A stretch of DNA of 64,000 nucleotides. It comes from an uncultured Myxococcales bacterium (GTDB lineage: Bacteria; Myxococcota_A; Polyangia; Polyangiales; Polyangiaceae). Shown here in pieces: positions 50,003 through 57,894 of the stretch; within the stretch, counting starts at the first letter, position 1; every line of letters starts with the position of its first letter. Both the position numbers and the translations under genes were made by a program. The stretch is from positions 1 to 64,000 of the forward strand of contig CALFEQ010000153.1 in the NCBI GenBank assembly GCA_937949945.1, given 5' to 3'. A model generated the notes under the pieces. That model was not told the origin of the DNA. It saw only the letters and a list, made by a program, of their open reading frames with translations, and made no database searches.

Positions 50003-51700
50003 ATGCGGAGGCTGCCAGCCGTCATCTTCACGTGTCTGGCTGCCTGCAGGGCGGAGAGTCCGACTTCGCTGCGCACGCCGCGCGTCATGGCTTCGGCACC
50101 CGCGCCGCCGCGTGCCTTTGCCGCGACGCCGACGCGAGCCATCGTCCGCCTACGGCCCGATGCGAACAGGGAAGGCCGCGCCATCGCAGAGCTCCGCTTC
50201 GAAGGCGCGCTCGCGCCGACGAGCCTCCGATTCCAGCCGACGCACGATGTGCGTGTGGAGGAGGTCGTCTTCCGCGATGCGAAGGGATCGCTCGACGTCG
50301 AAACCGCGAGCGAAGAGCAAGGAGGAAGACCGGCGTGGACGCGCTTCGACCTGTCGCGACCTCCGACGCGCTGGCTCGAGGTTCGTTACGCCGTCGTCCT
50401 CGGACCTGCCACCGACGGATACAGCCCGCTCGCGGAGCCGATCGAGCTCCGCGGCGGCGGCGAGGACCTGCTCGTTCTGCCGGTCGCGCCGCCGGCCGGC
50501 GAGGAGCCGGTGCCGATCGAGCTTCATCTCGGGACGAGCGGCTCCGGTGTCGAGGCGGCGTCGAGCTTCGGGCTCGGCGTGCACCAGCTCGTGACCGCGC
50601 GCCTGTCGGACCTTCGCCGCGCATGGTTCCTCGTCGGCGACGTGGGCACGGCGAAGTTCCACGCGAGCGACGGCGACGACGTCGCCGCGTGGCTCGGCTA
50701 CACCGCATTCGATCCCCGGTGGGTGAGCGCCGAGGCCGCCGGCATCCGCAGCGCGGTCGACGCCTGGGTGGGGCGCTCGCCGAGCCCATCGGCGCCGCCG
50801 CTGTCGTTCCTCATCACCGCCGCTCCCGTCGGCGCGAAGGGCACGCCTTCGATCGCGGTCGCGTCACGGACGCGCGGGCTCGTGGTGGCCGCCGATCGTC
50901 GCGCACCATGGACCGCGACCGCTCGCGTCCTCGTCGCGCAGGCGCTCGTGCAGCGCTACGTCGGTGGCTTCCTCTGGGTCGGCGATCGCTCCGACGAGAC
51001 GTCCGGGCTCTTCTTCAGCGACGGCTTCTCGCGCGCGATCGCCCGCGAGGTCCTGTTCGAGTCGGGCTTGCTCGACCACGCGGAGCGCGCCACCGAGATG
51101 AACCGCCTTCTCTCCGCGGTCACGTTCTCGGAGGATCCGCGCCAGCTCGCCACCGCCCGCGGCGCACTGCTCGCGTCCTCCCTCGATCACGCGTTGCGCG
51201 CCCGCTCCCGCGGTGCCCGCAGCCTGAGGACCTTCATCCGCGAGCGCCTCGCCGAAGCAGCGAGCGCGAAGGAGGACACCATCTCACTCGCCGACTTCAC
51301 CGCGAAGGTTCGGGAGAGCGCAGGCGACGCCGCCGCGACGGAGCTCGAGACCGTCCTCCAACGCGGCACCGAGGTGAGCCTGCCGAAGGACCTGCTCGGC
51401 CGATGCTGGACACTCGTGCGCAGGCAGCTCGTCCAGTTCGAGCTCGGCTTCGTGACGTCGGCCGGACAGGACATGGTCGTGGAGAGCGTGAAGCCAGGCT
51501 CACGCGCCGAGGCCGCGGGTCTCCGCGTGGGAGACGTGATCGAGCAGCTTCATTACGAGGAAGGCCGCAGCAGCGTACCCGTCGAGATGCGCATCCGCCG
51601 CGGCGAACGCGCGATGCGGCTCCGCTACGTTCCAGCAGGCGCCGCGAAACCAGGCCGGATCTTCGAGCGCACGCCGGGCATTCCGGACGAGCGCTGCTGA
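50003..51700 (+). CDS. Lipoprotein with C-terminal PDZ domain (M61-peptidase-like, no zinc motif)
   Basis: 565 residues. Lipoprotein signal (TCLAAC). Middle part resembles the layout of M61 glycyl-aminopeptidase-like proteins (FFSDGFSRAIAREVLFESGLL, ARGALLASSLDHALRA), but there is no HExxH, so peptidase activity is unlikely. C-terminal PDZ domain (about 485-550; VESVKPGSRAEAAGLRVGDVI). Probably a periplasmic, membrane-anchored binding or scaffold protein derived from a peptidase. The true start is set by the signal peptide; the long frame upstream is not coding. Confidence 0.72.
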   Translation: MRRLPAVIFTCLAACRAESPTSLRTPRVMASAPAPPRAFAATPTRAIVRLRPDANREGRAIAELRFEGALAPTSLRFQPTHDVRVEEVVFRDAKGSLDVETASEEQGGRPAWTRFDLSRPPTRWLEVRYAVVLGPATDGYSPLAEPIELRGGGEDLLVLPVAPPAGEEPVPIELHLGTSGSGVEAASSFGLGVHQLVTARLSDLRRAWFLVGDVGTAKFHASDGDDVAAWLGYTAFDPRWVSAEAAGIRSAVDAWVGRSPSPSAPPLSFLITAAPVGAKGTPSIAVASRTRGLVVAADRRAPWTATARVLVAQALVQRYVGGFLWVGDRSDETSGLFFSDGFSRAIAREVLFESGLLDHAERATEMNRLLSAVTFSEDPRQLATARGALLASSLDHALRARSRGARSLRTFIRERLAEAASAKEDTISLADFTAKVRESAGDAAATELETVLQRGTEVSLPKDLLGRCWTLVRRQLVQFELGFVTSAGQDMVVESVKPGSRAEAAGLRVGDVIEQLHYEEGRSSVPVEMRIRRGERAMRLRYVPAGAAKPGRIFERTPGIPDERC

Positions 51701-51726
51701 CGTCCAGTGCTCGGCGTGCCCCCGGC

Positions 51727-51754
51727 CGAAACGCGATTCGCGAATCGCGTTTCG
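51727..51754. terminator. 28-bp perfect palindrome between convergent genes, heptamer-built
   Basis: Fourteen-base arms with no loop (51727-51740 and 51741-51754). The sequence is also four 7-nt units of the form GCGNNTC from 51732 on, so the palindrome is made from heptamers. More diverged heptamer-like units continue to about 51830. It sits between the PDZ lipoprotein and the NtrB-like kinase stops and can act as a two-way terminator. Confidence 0.6.
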
Positions 51755-51873
51755 CGGCTCGCGACAGGACGGCGATCGCGAGCTTGCGATTCGCGGTTCG
51801 CGACCGCGACTGCGATCGCGGCTCGCGGTACAGAAGGACGAGCGCGTCGTGCCGGAACGGACGAGCGGCGCTC

Positions 51874-51894
51874 CTGGAGCCTGGGGCCTCGAGC
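51874..51894. repeat. Degenerate heptamer array (CTGGAGC type)
   Basis: Three 7-nt units CTGGAGC, CTGGGGC, CTCGAGC, ending 3 bases before the stop of the minus-strand histidine kinase gene. Same unit as the arrays at 56.6-56.8 kb. Confidence 0.55.
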
Positions 51895-51897
51895 TGC

Positions 51898-53502
51898 TCA
51901 GGTCGCCGGCGACCGCGACGACGCCGGCACGGCCGCGCGCGATGGCTGCAAGCTGAGCGGGCCAGAGGGGCGCTGCGGAGCGATCGGCAGGTGAATGCGG
52001 AACGAGGTGCCTCCGCCCTCGCGTGGCTCGACCGTGATCGATCCGCCGTGCGCTTCGACGATCTGGCGCGTGATGGCGAGCCCGAGGCCCGTGCCTTCGC
52101 CCTTGGTCGAGAAGAACGGATCGAAGATGCGAGAGCGTACTTCTTCGGGGATGCCGCTGCCGCGATCGTCCACGCCGATGACGACGCTCATCCCGTCCGC
52201 GCGGACGTAGACGTCGATGCGGCCGCCGGACGGCATCGCCTCGCGGGCGTTGCGGAGCACGTTGAGGACGGCCTGGCGGATTTGGCCGTCGTCGAAGAGG
52301 GTGGGCGGGACGTCACCGTCGATCTCGAGCACGACCTCGAGGCCGGCGCGCTCCATCTCGGGCTTGGCGAAGTCGACGATCTCTCGCACCGTGGCCGCGA
52401 GGTCCTCCGACTCCATTCGCGGTTGGGGCAAGCGAGCGACGCGGAGGTACTCCTCGGAGAGGTGCTCGAGGCGCTGCACCTCGCGGGTGATCGCGGAGAG
52501 CAGGGCCTTCGACTCGCCGCCGATGCCGGCCTCGGCGAGCGTCTCTTCGAGCAGCTCGATGTTGAGGCTGATGGACGACAGCGGGTTGCGGATCTCGTGC
52601 GTGACGTGCGCGGCCATCTTGCCGATGGCGGCGAGACGCTCGTTCGCGACGGCGCGGTTCTGGGCCTTCGCGACGGCGTCGACCATCCGCTCGAAGGCGT
52701 CGGCGAGCTCGCCGATCTCGTCGTCGGTGCGCTCCGTCGGCTGCGGGGTGAGATCGCCGCGGGCGACCGCCTTCGCGCGCTGGGTGACGCGCTCGAGCGG
52801 GCCGAGCAGGCGACGCGTGTGGATCGACACGCCGACGCCGACCGCGAGCGTGAGGGCCGCGAGCAGGGCGAGCTCGAAGACGGCGCGGCGCTCGCGGGCG
52901 CGGGCGGCGTCGGAGAGCGCGTTCATCGATTGCTCGACGTGTTTGACGAGCGCCTGCAGCCGCTTGTCGGCCGCGTGCTCCATCGCGCCGAGCGCGAGGA
53001 GCTCGCGGTTGCTCGCGTCGCGATCGCCTTCCTCGAGCGCGACGAAGAGGCGCTCCATCGCCTCGCGGTCGCCGTTCCACGCGGCCTGCGCCGCGTCGAG
53101 CTCGCCGGTGAAGCCGAGGGCGAGCTGGCGGGTCTCCTCGCTGCCGAGCTCGCGCAGGTCTTGCTGGATCGCGGCGCGGGTCTCCTCGAACATCGCGCGG
53201 CGCTCGCGATCGAGCGTCTTGAGGATGTCCTGCGTGGACTGCGGGTTCTTCTCGTCGGGGATGCCGTCGACGATCGACGCGAGGGTCGACTGGATGGCGC
53301 GCAGCTTTCCGAGCTTGAGCGCGACCGGGACGTAACCGCGCGCGAGCTCCTCGCTGTCTTCGGCGGCGCGCTTCTGCGCTGCCACGGTGAACCCGACGGT
53401 GACCGCGAACGCGACGAGCGTGACGCCGAACGAGAGCAGGATGCGCGTCGCGAGCGTCTTGCTTCGCTTGTCTCCGTCGGAGTTCTGCGCGCGCCTGCTC
53501 AT
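51898..53502 (-). CDS. Membrane sensor histidine kinase (HAMP, NtrB-like)
   Basis: 534 residues from MSRRAQNSDGD. Two membrane helices (about 18-40 and 210-232) bracket a helical periplasmic sensor region (four-helix-bundle type, KLGKLRAIQSTLASIVDGIP onward). Then HAMP (about 232-285), HisKA with HVTHEIRNPLSSISLN, and HATPase_c with NVLRNAREAMP, DDRGSGIP and GEGTGLGLAI. The HEIRNPL box is of the NtrB/AtoS type that drives sigma-54 activators. No regulator gene is next to it. The Fe-S protein gene upstream ends 6 bases before this start, so the two may be co-transcribed. Confidence 0.92.
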   Translation of the reverse strand: MSRRAQNSDGDKRSKTLATRILLSFGVTLVAFAVTVGFTVAAQKRAAEDSEELARGYVPVALKLGKLRAIQSTLASIVDGIPDEKNPQSTQDILKTLDRERRAMFEETRAAIQQDLRELGSEETRQLALGFTGELDAAQAAWNGDREAMERLFVALEEGDRDASNRELLALGAMEHAADKRLQALVKHVEQSMNALSDAARARERRAVFELALLAALTLAVGVGVSIHTRRLLGPLERVTQRAKAVARGDLTPQPTERTDDEIGELADAFERMVDAVAKAQNRAVANERLAAIGKMAAHVTHEIRNPLSSISLNIELLEETLAEAGIGGESKALLSAITREVQRLEHLSEEYLRVARLPQPRMESEDLAATVREIVDFAKPEMERAGLEVVLEIDGDVPPTLFDDGQIRQAVLNVLRNAREAMPSGGRIDVYVRADGMSVVIGVDDRGSGIPEEVRSRIFDPFFSTKGEGTGLGLAITRQIVEAHGGSITVEPREGGGTSFRIHLPIAPQRPSGPLSLQPSRAAVPASSRSPAT

Positions 53503-53507
53503 GGACC

Positions 53508-54638
53508 TCAGGTTGCGACGTCGAGGGCACGGGCGACCACGGTCGCGAGATCGACGACCTCGGCGCCGCTTCGCTCCAGCGAACGCTTGCTGGATGCGCA
53601 TGCGGTGACGATGACGCCGCCGCCTTCGCCTTCGTGGTCGGCGAGACGTTGCTCGGCCATCCTACGAGCGACGTCGGGCATCGTCACGGGAACGAGCCCG
53701 CCGGCGCCGGAGCAGCGCGCGTCGTGGCGGCGGCGCGCGAATTCATCGGGCGCGCGGCCGAGGACGCGCGACAGCACCTGGCGGGGAGCCTCGTAGACGC
53801 CGAGCCCGCGCCCGAGCTGACACGGGTCGTGCCAGCGGACCGGGCGGGAGCCGAGCTCGCCGTCGAGACGCCTCAGCTTGCTCACCTCGCGCGCCGCGAG
53901 CTCGGAGAAGTGCTCGACGTGGACGGGCATGCGCCGGCCCGCATTCGCGTGGTGGACGTTGATCGCGGCCGCGCAGCCGGCGTCGGCGACGACGAGCCTC
54001 TCGCGGTGCCCGAGGGCATTCGCGAGGAGCTCGCCCTGCCGAGCGAAGCGCTCCTCGTCGCCGGCGTAGAGGAGGGGAGCGCCGCAGCACACGGCGACGA
54101 GCGCCACCTTGCCGCCCGTCAGTCTCGCGACGGCGCGGACGGCGTCGGCCGCGGCGGCGGTCTTCCGCCGCGCGTGCTCGCAGCCGACCAGGACCGCGAC
54201 GCGTGCGCCGTCGTCCACGAAGTCTCGGACGCGCGGATCGTCCGCGAGCTTCCCGAGCGCGCTCGCGCGGTCGGAGAAGCGCTCGAGGACGCGCTTCGCG
54301 GCTGCGGGCGCCACGCCGGCGCTCGTCAGCGCGCTCCTCGCGGCGAAGAGCGTTCCGGCGACGTCGTTCCGGTGATCGCAGTGCTCACGACAGCCGAAGC
54401 ATCCCGTGCAGGCCCACGCCGGCGCCGCGAACGACTCGGCGAGCGCGACGCTCTCGTTCGCGACGAAGTACGCCATGCTCATCTTGCCCCACGGAGTGAG
54501 CGTCTCGCGCGGCTCGGCGTTCGACACCGGGCAGGCGCTCCTGCAGAGCTTCGGGCAGAAGACGCATCGCTCGAGGGTCGCTTTCCTCGGCGCGAGCTGA
54601 GGCAGGCGTCGGAGCGGACGGTCGTCGGGGCGCAGCAT
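53508..54638 (-). CDS. Fe-S oxidoreductase with ferredoxin and CCG domains (GlcF-like)
   Basis: 376 residues. Two ferredoxin-type Cys clusters near the N-terminus (CVFCPKLCRSACP and CTGCFGCREHC), then two CCG-type halves (VCCGAPLLYAG; WHDPCQLGRGLG through DARCSGAGG). This is the build of glycolate oxidase GlcF, LutA/LldE and heterodisulfide reductase subunit D. It likely relays electrons for a 2-hydroxyacid dehydrogenase, but no flavoprotein partner is adjacent; the YdiJ-like protein at 15850-18963 carries its own Fe-S domain. Six bases upstream of the histidine kinase start. Confidence 0.88.
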   Translation of the reverse strand: MLRPDDRPLRRLPQLAPRKATLERCVFCPKLCRSACPVSNAEPRETLTPWGKMSMAYFVANESVALAESFAAPAWACTGCFGCREHCDHRNDVAGTLFAARSALTSAGVAPAAAKRVLERFSDRASALGKLADDPRVRDFVDDGARVAVLVGCEHARRKTAAAADAVRAVARLTGGKVALVAVCCGAPLLYAGDEERFARQGELLANALGHRERLVVADAGCAAAINVHHANAGRRMPVHVEHFSELAAREVSKLRRLDGELGSRPVRWHDPCQLGRGLGVYEAPRQVLSRVLGRAPDEFARRRHDARCSGAGGLVPVTMPDVARRMAEQRLADHEGEGGGVIVTACASSKRSLERSGAEVVDLATVVARALDVAT

Positions 54639-54711
54639 CCGCGCATTATCGAGGCGCCGAGGCTCCGCCGTCGAGCACGTCCGCACCGAACGGGCGCGCC
54701 CGCCGAACGAG

Positions 54712-54747
54712 GGCCACCCGCCGGCCGTCGCCGACCGACGGGTGGCC
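54712..54747 (-). terminator. GC hairpin downstream of the GNAT gene
   Basis: Stem GGCCACCCG (54712-54720) with CGGGTGGCC (54739-54747), loop 18 bases. It follows the GNAT stop by 13 bases on the minus strand; no U-tract. Also lies in front of the Fe-S gene. Confidence 0.45.
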
Positions 54748-54760
54748 GTCGTTCCGGAGC

Positions 54761-55492
54761 TCACCCGGCGCGGACGAGGCTCTCGTCGCGCTGCACCGTC
54801 GCCGCGGCCTCGCGTGCCGTGCTCTGCGCGAGCGCGTTCTCCCAGAAGAGATGCGTCGCGTAGCCCGCGCTCCGCCAGTCCGCGAGGTAGTTCTTCAGGA
54901 TGCCGCGGACCACGAAGCCTGCCCGGAGCTGGGACGTGAGGACGCGGTCCTTGCGGATCCCGCGAACGACCTCGTCGACGTACTGGCTCGGGGGCATCGC
55001 GTGCGCGACCTCGTGGTAGCCCCAGAGCCGGCCGCCCGCGACGACGCATTCGAGCCGCTTCTTTTCGCAGAGGCGGAAGAGGGCGTCGTAGAGCATGGCG
55101 CCGACACCCATGCCGCGGGCGTCCGGTGAGACGTAGATGTCGGCCAGGTAGAGGACGGTGCCGTTCCGGTCGTGGGCCGCGAACGTCCCGTAGCTCGTGA
55201 TCTCACACCAGGTGTGCTGCGCCTCGGCCGCAGCTCGAGGCACCACGAGCGTCGCAATCGCGCCGACGACCTCGCCCTCGCGCTCGACGACGAGCTGTCC
55301 CTCCGGAAAGACCGACTGCTGCGCCGTGAGCTGAGCAGCGTCGAAGACCACGCCGTCCGCGACGAGGTCTGGGTAGGCCGCCGAGTTGAGCTCGACGAGA
55401 CGAGGGACATCACGAAGGACCGCCTGACGCACGTTGAATGGAACCATCCTTTCAAGCTTCCGCTCGCCGAGGAGAGGTTCAAGCTCGGCCAT
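54761..55492 (-). CDS. GNAT-family acetyltransferase
   Basis: 243 residues from ATG at 55492; ATG at 55447 (MVPFNVRQAVLRDVPRLVEL) is an alternative, since neither has a good ribosome site. The GNAT core is visible: VVGAIATLVVP, LYLADIYVSPDARGMGVGAMLYDALFRLCE with the acetyl-CoA loop, and a following VVAGGRLWGYHE. Longer than a minimal GNAT, with a C-terminal helical extension (about 170-243). Substrate unknown. Confidence 0.82.
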   Translation of the reverse strand: MAELEPLLGERKLERMVPFNVRQAVLRDVPRLVELNSAAYPDLVADGVVFDAAQLTAQQSVFPEGQLVVEREGEVVGAIATLVVPRAAAEAQHTWCEITSYGTFAAHDRNGTVLYLADIYVSPDARGMGVGAMLYDALFRLCEKKRLECVVAGGRLWGYHEVAHAMPPSQYVDEVVRGIRKDRVLTSQLRAGFVVRGILKNYLADWRSAGYATHLFWENALAQSTAREAAATVQRDESLVRAG

Positions 55493-55593
55493 GAAGGAGC
55501 GACACGCTCGTCACACGATCGAGCCGTCGATGTCGCGCTCGGCTCGACCGTCCGCGTACTTGCACGGGGGTGCCGTCGCGTCGCAGTGGCGCA

Positions 55594-55636
55594 CGAGCGC
55601 AGCCGTACGTCGAGCGCAGCCGTACATCGAGCGCAG
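55594..55636. repeat. 17-bp tandem repeat
   Basis: Two full units CGAGCGCAGCCGTACnT plus nine bases of a third, in the 166-base gap between the GNAT start and the ketopantoate reductase stop. No gene function is evident. Confidence 0.7.
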
Positions 55637-55658
55637 GAGCACGCCGAGCGAAGAACGC

Positions 55659-56597
55659 TCACGCCTCCGGCGTGCGCTCCGCGAACCGCTCTGCGATCTC
55701 GTCGAGCGCCTCGTGGGGCAAGCCCTTCTCGCGCGCGAGATCGATCATCTCGCCGATCATCATGCGGTGCTGCTCGCGGAGCTTCCGGCCGAAGTGCTCC
55801 TCTGCGTAGAAGAGCCCCTCCGGCGACACGCGCGCGAGCATCTTCAGCCACGTCTGCATCGCCCACGGCGCGGCCATCGCGGGCGCGAGCCTCGCCCACG
55901 GAGCGGGCTCGCCGATGCGATGAGAGAGGCGCACGCCCTCGCGGCACGCGCGCGACGCGAGCGAGAGCAACGCCTCGTCCTTCGTCAACGCGTCCACCGA
56001 GCCTGCGAGCGAGATCACCATGCCGATGGGAATGAAGCAGACCGTCGTCGCGGGGTTCGTCTCGTGGACGCCTTTGTCGAGGCGCGCGCGCAGCCCCGCG
56101 CGTGACAGCGCCCCGGCGAGCTCGCGCACCGCGGTGGCGTGCGGACCGTTCGCGCGCGGCTCGTCGATCCCCGTCGCGGTCGGAGGCAGCCAGTACCGGA
56201 CGACGCCGTCCTCGCGCGTGTAGGCGATCACGTTGGGCATCGCCGCGTGGGCGCGCTCGCCGAACGTGGCCCGCACGCGCGCCCAGTCCTTCGGGAGCAT
56301 CGGCGTGAGGATCACGATGGGCGCCTCCGACGTCCCGAGCGCATCGCGGAGCGCCTCGAGATCCTCGGTGCCGACGGCCAGCAGGATGACGTCGGCGTCC
56401 GCCGGCACGACGGCAGCACGGCTCGGCTTTTCGAGCGTGTCACGCCGGCTGCCGTGCACCTTCTCGATGACGATGGGCTCGGTCGAGGACACGCGTGAAG
56501 GCCGCACGACGAACGTGACGTCCACGCCGCCGCGCACGGCGAGGCGTACGCCATACACGCTCCCGAGCGCGCCCGCACCGACGACGGCGGTGTGCAT
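55659..56597 (-). CDS. 2-dehydropantoate 2-reductase-like enzyme (PanE/ApbA family)
   Basis: 312 residues from MHTAVVGAGALGS. NADPH Rossmann motif GAGALGS, ILLAVGTEDLE, and the catalytic Lys in LDKGVHETNPATT mark the PanE/ApbA family. These enzymes reduce ketopantoate to pantoate for CoA, but paralogues with other 2-ketoacid substrates are common, so the role is tentative. The start lies 6 bases from a heptamer array whose GGAG can serve as ribosome site (9 bases before ATG). Confidence 0.82.
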   Translation of the reverse strand: MHTAVVGAGALGSVYGVRLAVRGGVDVTFVVRPSRVSSTEPIVIEKVHGSRRDTLEKPSRAAVVPADADVILLAVGTEDLEALRDALGTSEAPIVILTPMLPKDWARVRATFGERAHAAMPNVIAYTREDGVVRYWLPPTATGIDEPRANGPHATAVRELAGALSRAGLRARLDKGVHETNPATTVCFIPIGMVISLAGSVDALTKDEALLSLASRACREGVRLSHRIGEPAPWARLAPAMAAPWAMQTWLKMLARVSPEGLFYAEEHFGRKLREQHRMMIGEMIDLAREKGLPHEALDEIAERFAERTPEA

Positions 56598-56602
56598 TCG
56601 AT

Positions 56603-56633
56603 CAGGCTCCAGGCTCCGGGCTCCAGGCTCCAG
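56603..56633. repeat. Heptamer array before the PanE-like gene
   Basis: GCTCCAG, GCTCCGG, GCTCCAG, GCTCCAG (56606-56633); the 31 bases are identical to 23179-23209. It is the inverted partner of the array at 56790-56820. Confidence 0.8.
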
Positions 56634-56789
56634 GGAAGGGCGCCGGGCTGCCTCCAGAAACACGACGGCCTCTCTGCCGCCGGCTTTCGCGACGAAGCGG
56701 AAGACACGAACGTCGGCTCGAAGAACGAGCGACGCCGCTCGAATCGAGGTTACGTGGTGAGCTCGAGAAGCACGGCTGCGGCTCGCGTT

Positions 56790-56820
56790 CCTGGAGCCTG
56801 GAGCCTGGAGCCTGGAGCCT
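56790..56820. repeat. Heptamer array at the FHA gene stop
   Basis: Four exact copies of CTGGAGC (56791-56818). The array runs directly into the stop codon of the minus-strand RHH-FHA gene. With 56603-56633 it makes an inverted pair around 156 bases of otherwise plain sequence. Confidence 0.8.
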
Positions 56821-57614
56821 CACCGATACGTGAACCGCAGATCGTGATCGCAGATGCGGAACACGTCGCCCTCGGCGATCTGCTTTCGCGCGATCCGCTG
56901 GCCGTTGTACTCGACGCCGTTGGTCGAACCCATGTCGACCATGAAGTAGACGCCGTTCTGGTACTCGACCATCGCGTGCTGGCGCGAGACGTTCGGGTCC
57001 TTGAGCGTCAGATCGCTGGACTGCTTGCCTCGGCCGATGACGAAGCGGTCCTTCGTGATGCTGTACTTCTCGCCCTGGTAGATGATGCTGAGATGCGCGC
57101 CGGTGCCGAGGCCGTTGTTGAAGCTGCTGCTGCCGGGCAAGGGCGGCATCGAGCCGGGCGCACGTCCGGGGATCGGCGGAGGAGCGCTGCGCGGCCCGCT
57201 CGGCGGTTGCGAGCGCAGAGCAGCGCCGCCGAGGCCACGCGGAGGAGGAGCCATTCCGCCGAGGCCACGCGGAGGCGGCGGCGGTGCGGGAAGACCGCCT
57301 CGCGTCGGCGGAGGGGGAAGCCCGCCCGGTCCACGCGCGGCGATGCCGCCGGCGCGCATCGATTGAGGAGGCGGCATCGGAGGCGGCGGCGCGCTCGCGT
57401 ATCCGGCGCGATCGTTGTCGAGCCCTCGTGAGCCGCCTGCCGGGTAAGGCGTGCGCTGCCCGTAGCTGCGCTGACGGGCATACTGCTTCATGGCCTCGTT
57501 GATGAGATAGTCGACGCTGCATTCGAGCTCGCGCGCCATCTGCTCGAATGTCTCCCAGAGCATGTCCCTGCACTGGAAGGTTCGTGGGCTCTTCTTGTTC
57601 GGATCCGAGCTCAT
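56820..57614 (-). CDS. RHH-like DNA-binding domain fused to FHA domain
   Basis: 264 residues. N-terminus (about 12-48) reads as a ribbon-helix-helix: TFQCRDMLWETFEQMARELECSVDYLINEAMKQYARQR region. Then a Pro/Gly-rich disordered linker (about 60-165) and a C-terminal FHA domain (about 175-264) with the phosphothreonine-binding set VIGRGKQ, DPNVSRQHAMVE, GSTNGVEYNGQRI. FHA domains bind phosphothreonine, so with many Ser/Thr kinases in this genome the protein may put DNA binding under kinase control. The order is unusual. An AT-rich promoter with good -35/-10 elements lies upstream. Confidence 0.82.
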   Translation of the reverse strand: MSSDPNKKSPRTFQCRDMLWETFEQMARELECSVDYLINEAMKQYARQRSYGQRTPYPAGGSRGLDNDRAGYASAPPPPMPPPQSMRAGGIAARGPGGLPPPPTRGGLPAPPPPPRGLGGMAPPPRGLGGAALRSQPPSGPRSAPPPIPGRAPGSMPPLPGSSSFNNGLGTGAHLSIIYQGEKYSITKDRFVIGRGKQSSDLTLKDPNVSRQHAMVEYQNGVYFMVDMGSTNGVEYNGQRIARKQIAEGDVFRICDHDLRFTYR

Positions 57615-57672
57615 CGCGTCGTCAGGCGGGCCTCAACCATCCCGGATCACACCAAGGGTGATGCCACTTGTA

Positions 57673-57701
57673 AAATTATTGCACCGAGAAGCTTCTGAAA
57701 A
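57673..57701 (-). promoter_or_regulatory. Promoter of the RHH-FHA gene
   Basis: On the minus strand TTTTCA (57696-57701) and TAATTT (57673-57678) are spaced by 17 bases, in the most AT-rich stretch of the region. The palindrome AGAAGCTTCT (57687-57696) lies between them and may be an operator. Start of transcription would be near 57666, leaving a leader of about 50 bases. Confidence 0.5.
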
Positions 57702-57714
57702 GCAGTTCTGACGG

Positions 57715-57800
57715 CTTCGCTGGGCGGGCCATCTCTCTGCTTGGGCGGGGGCTGCTTGGGCTGGGGCGCTTGGCGGGGGACTTGGACGGGCGCTTCCTCC
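57715..57800 (-). terminator. C-rich, G-poor stretch: possible Rho site; G-quadruplex motif on plus strand
   Basis: On the minus-strand message the 60 bases after the HEAT-type lipoprotein gene (stop 57895) are rich in C with few G, as in Rho utilisation sites. The plus strand has five G-runs at 57743-57779 with short loops (GGG, GGGGG, GGG, GGGG, GGGGG), a classical G-quadruplex pattern. Confidence 0.4.
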
Positions 57801-57894
57801 GTTCGGATGGGGAACTCGTCGAATCGGGCGAACGCTCGAGCTCGATCCCGTGGCGCTCATGGAGGGCCGAAGCCCGACGCCTCCGACCCTTTCT

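Noticed and set aside
55540..55660. Possible CRISPR array
   Set aside because: The 17-bp units have no spacers and there are no cas genes.
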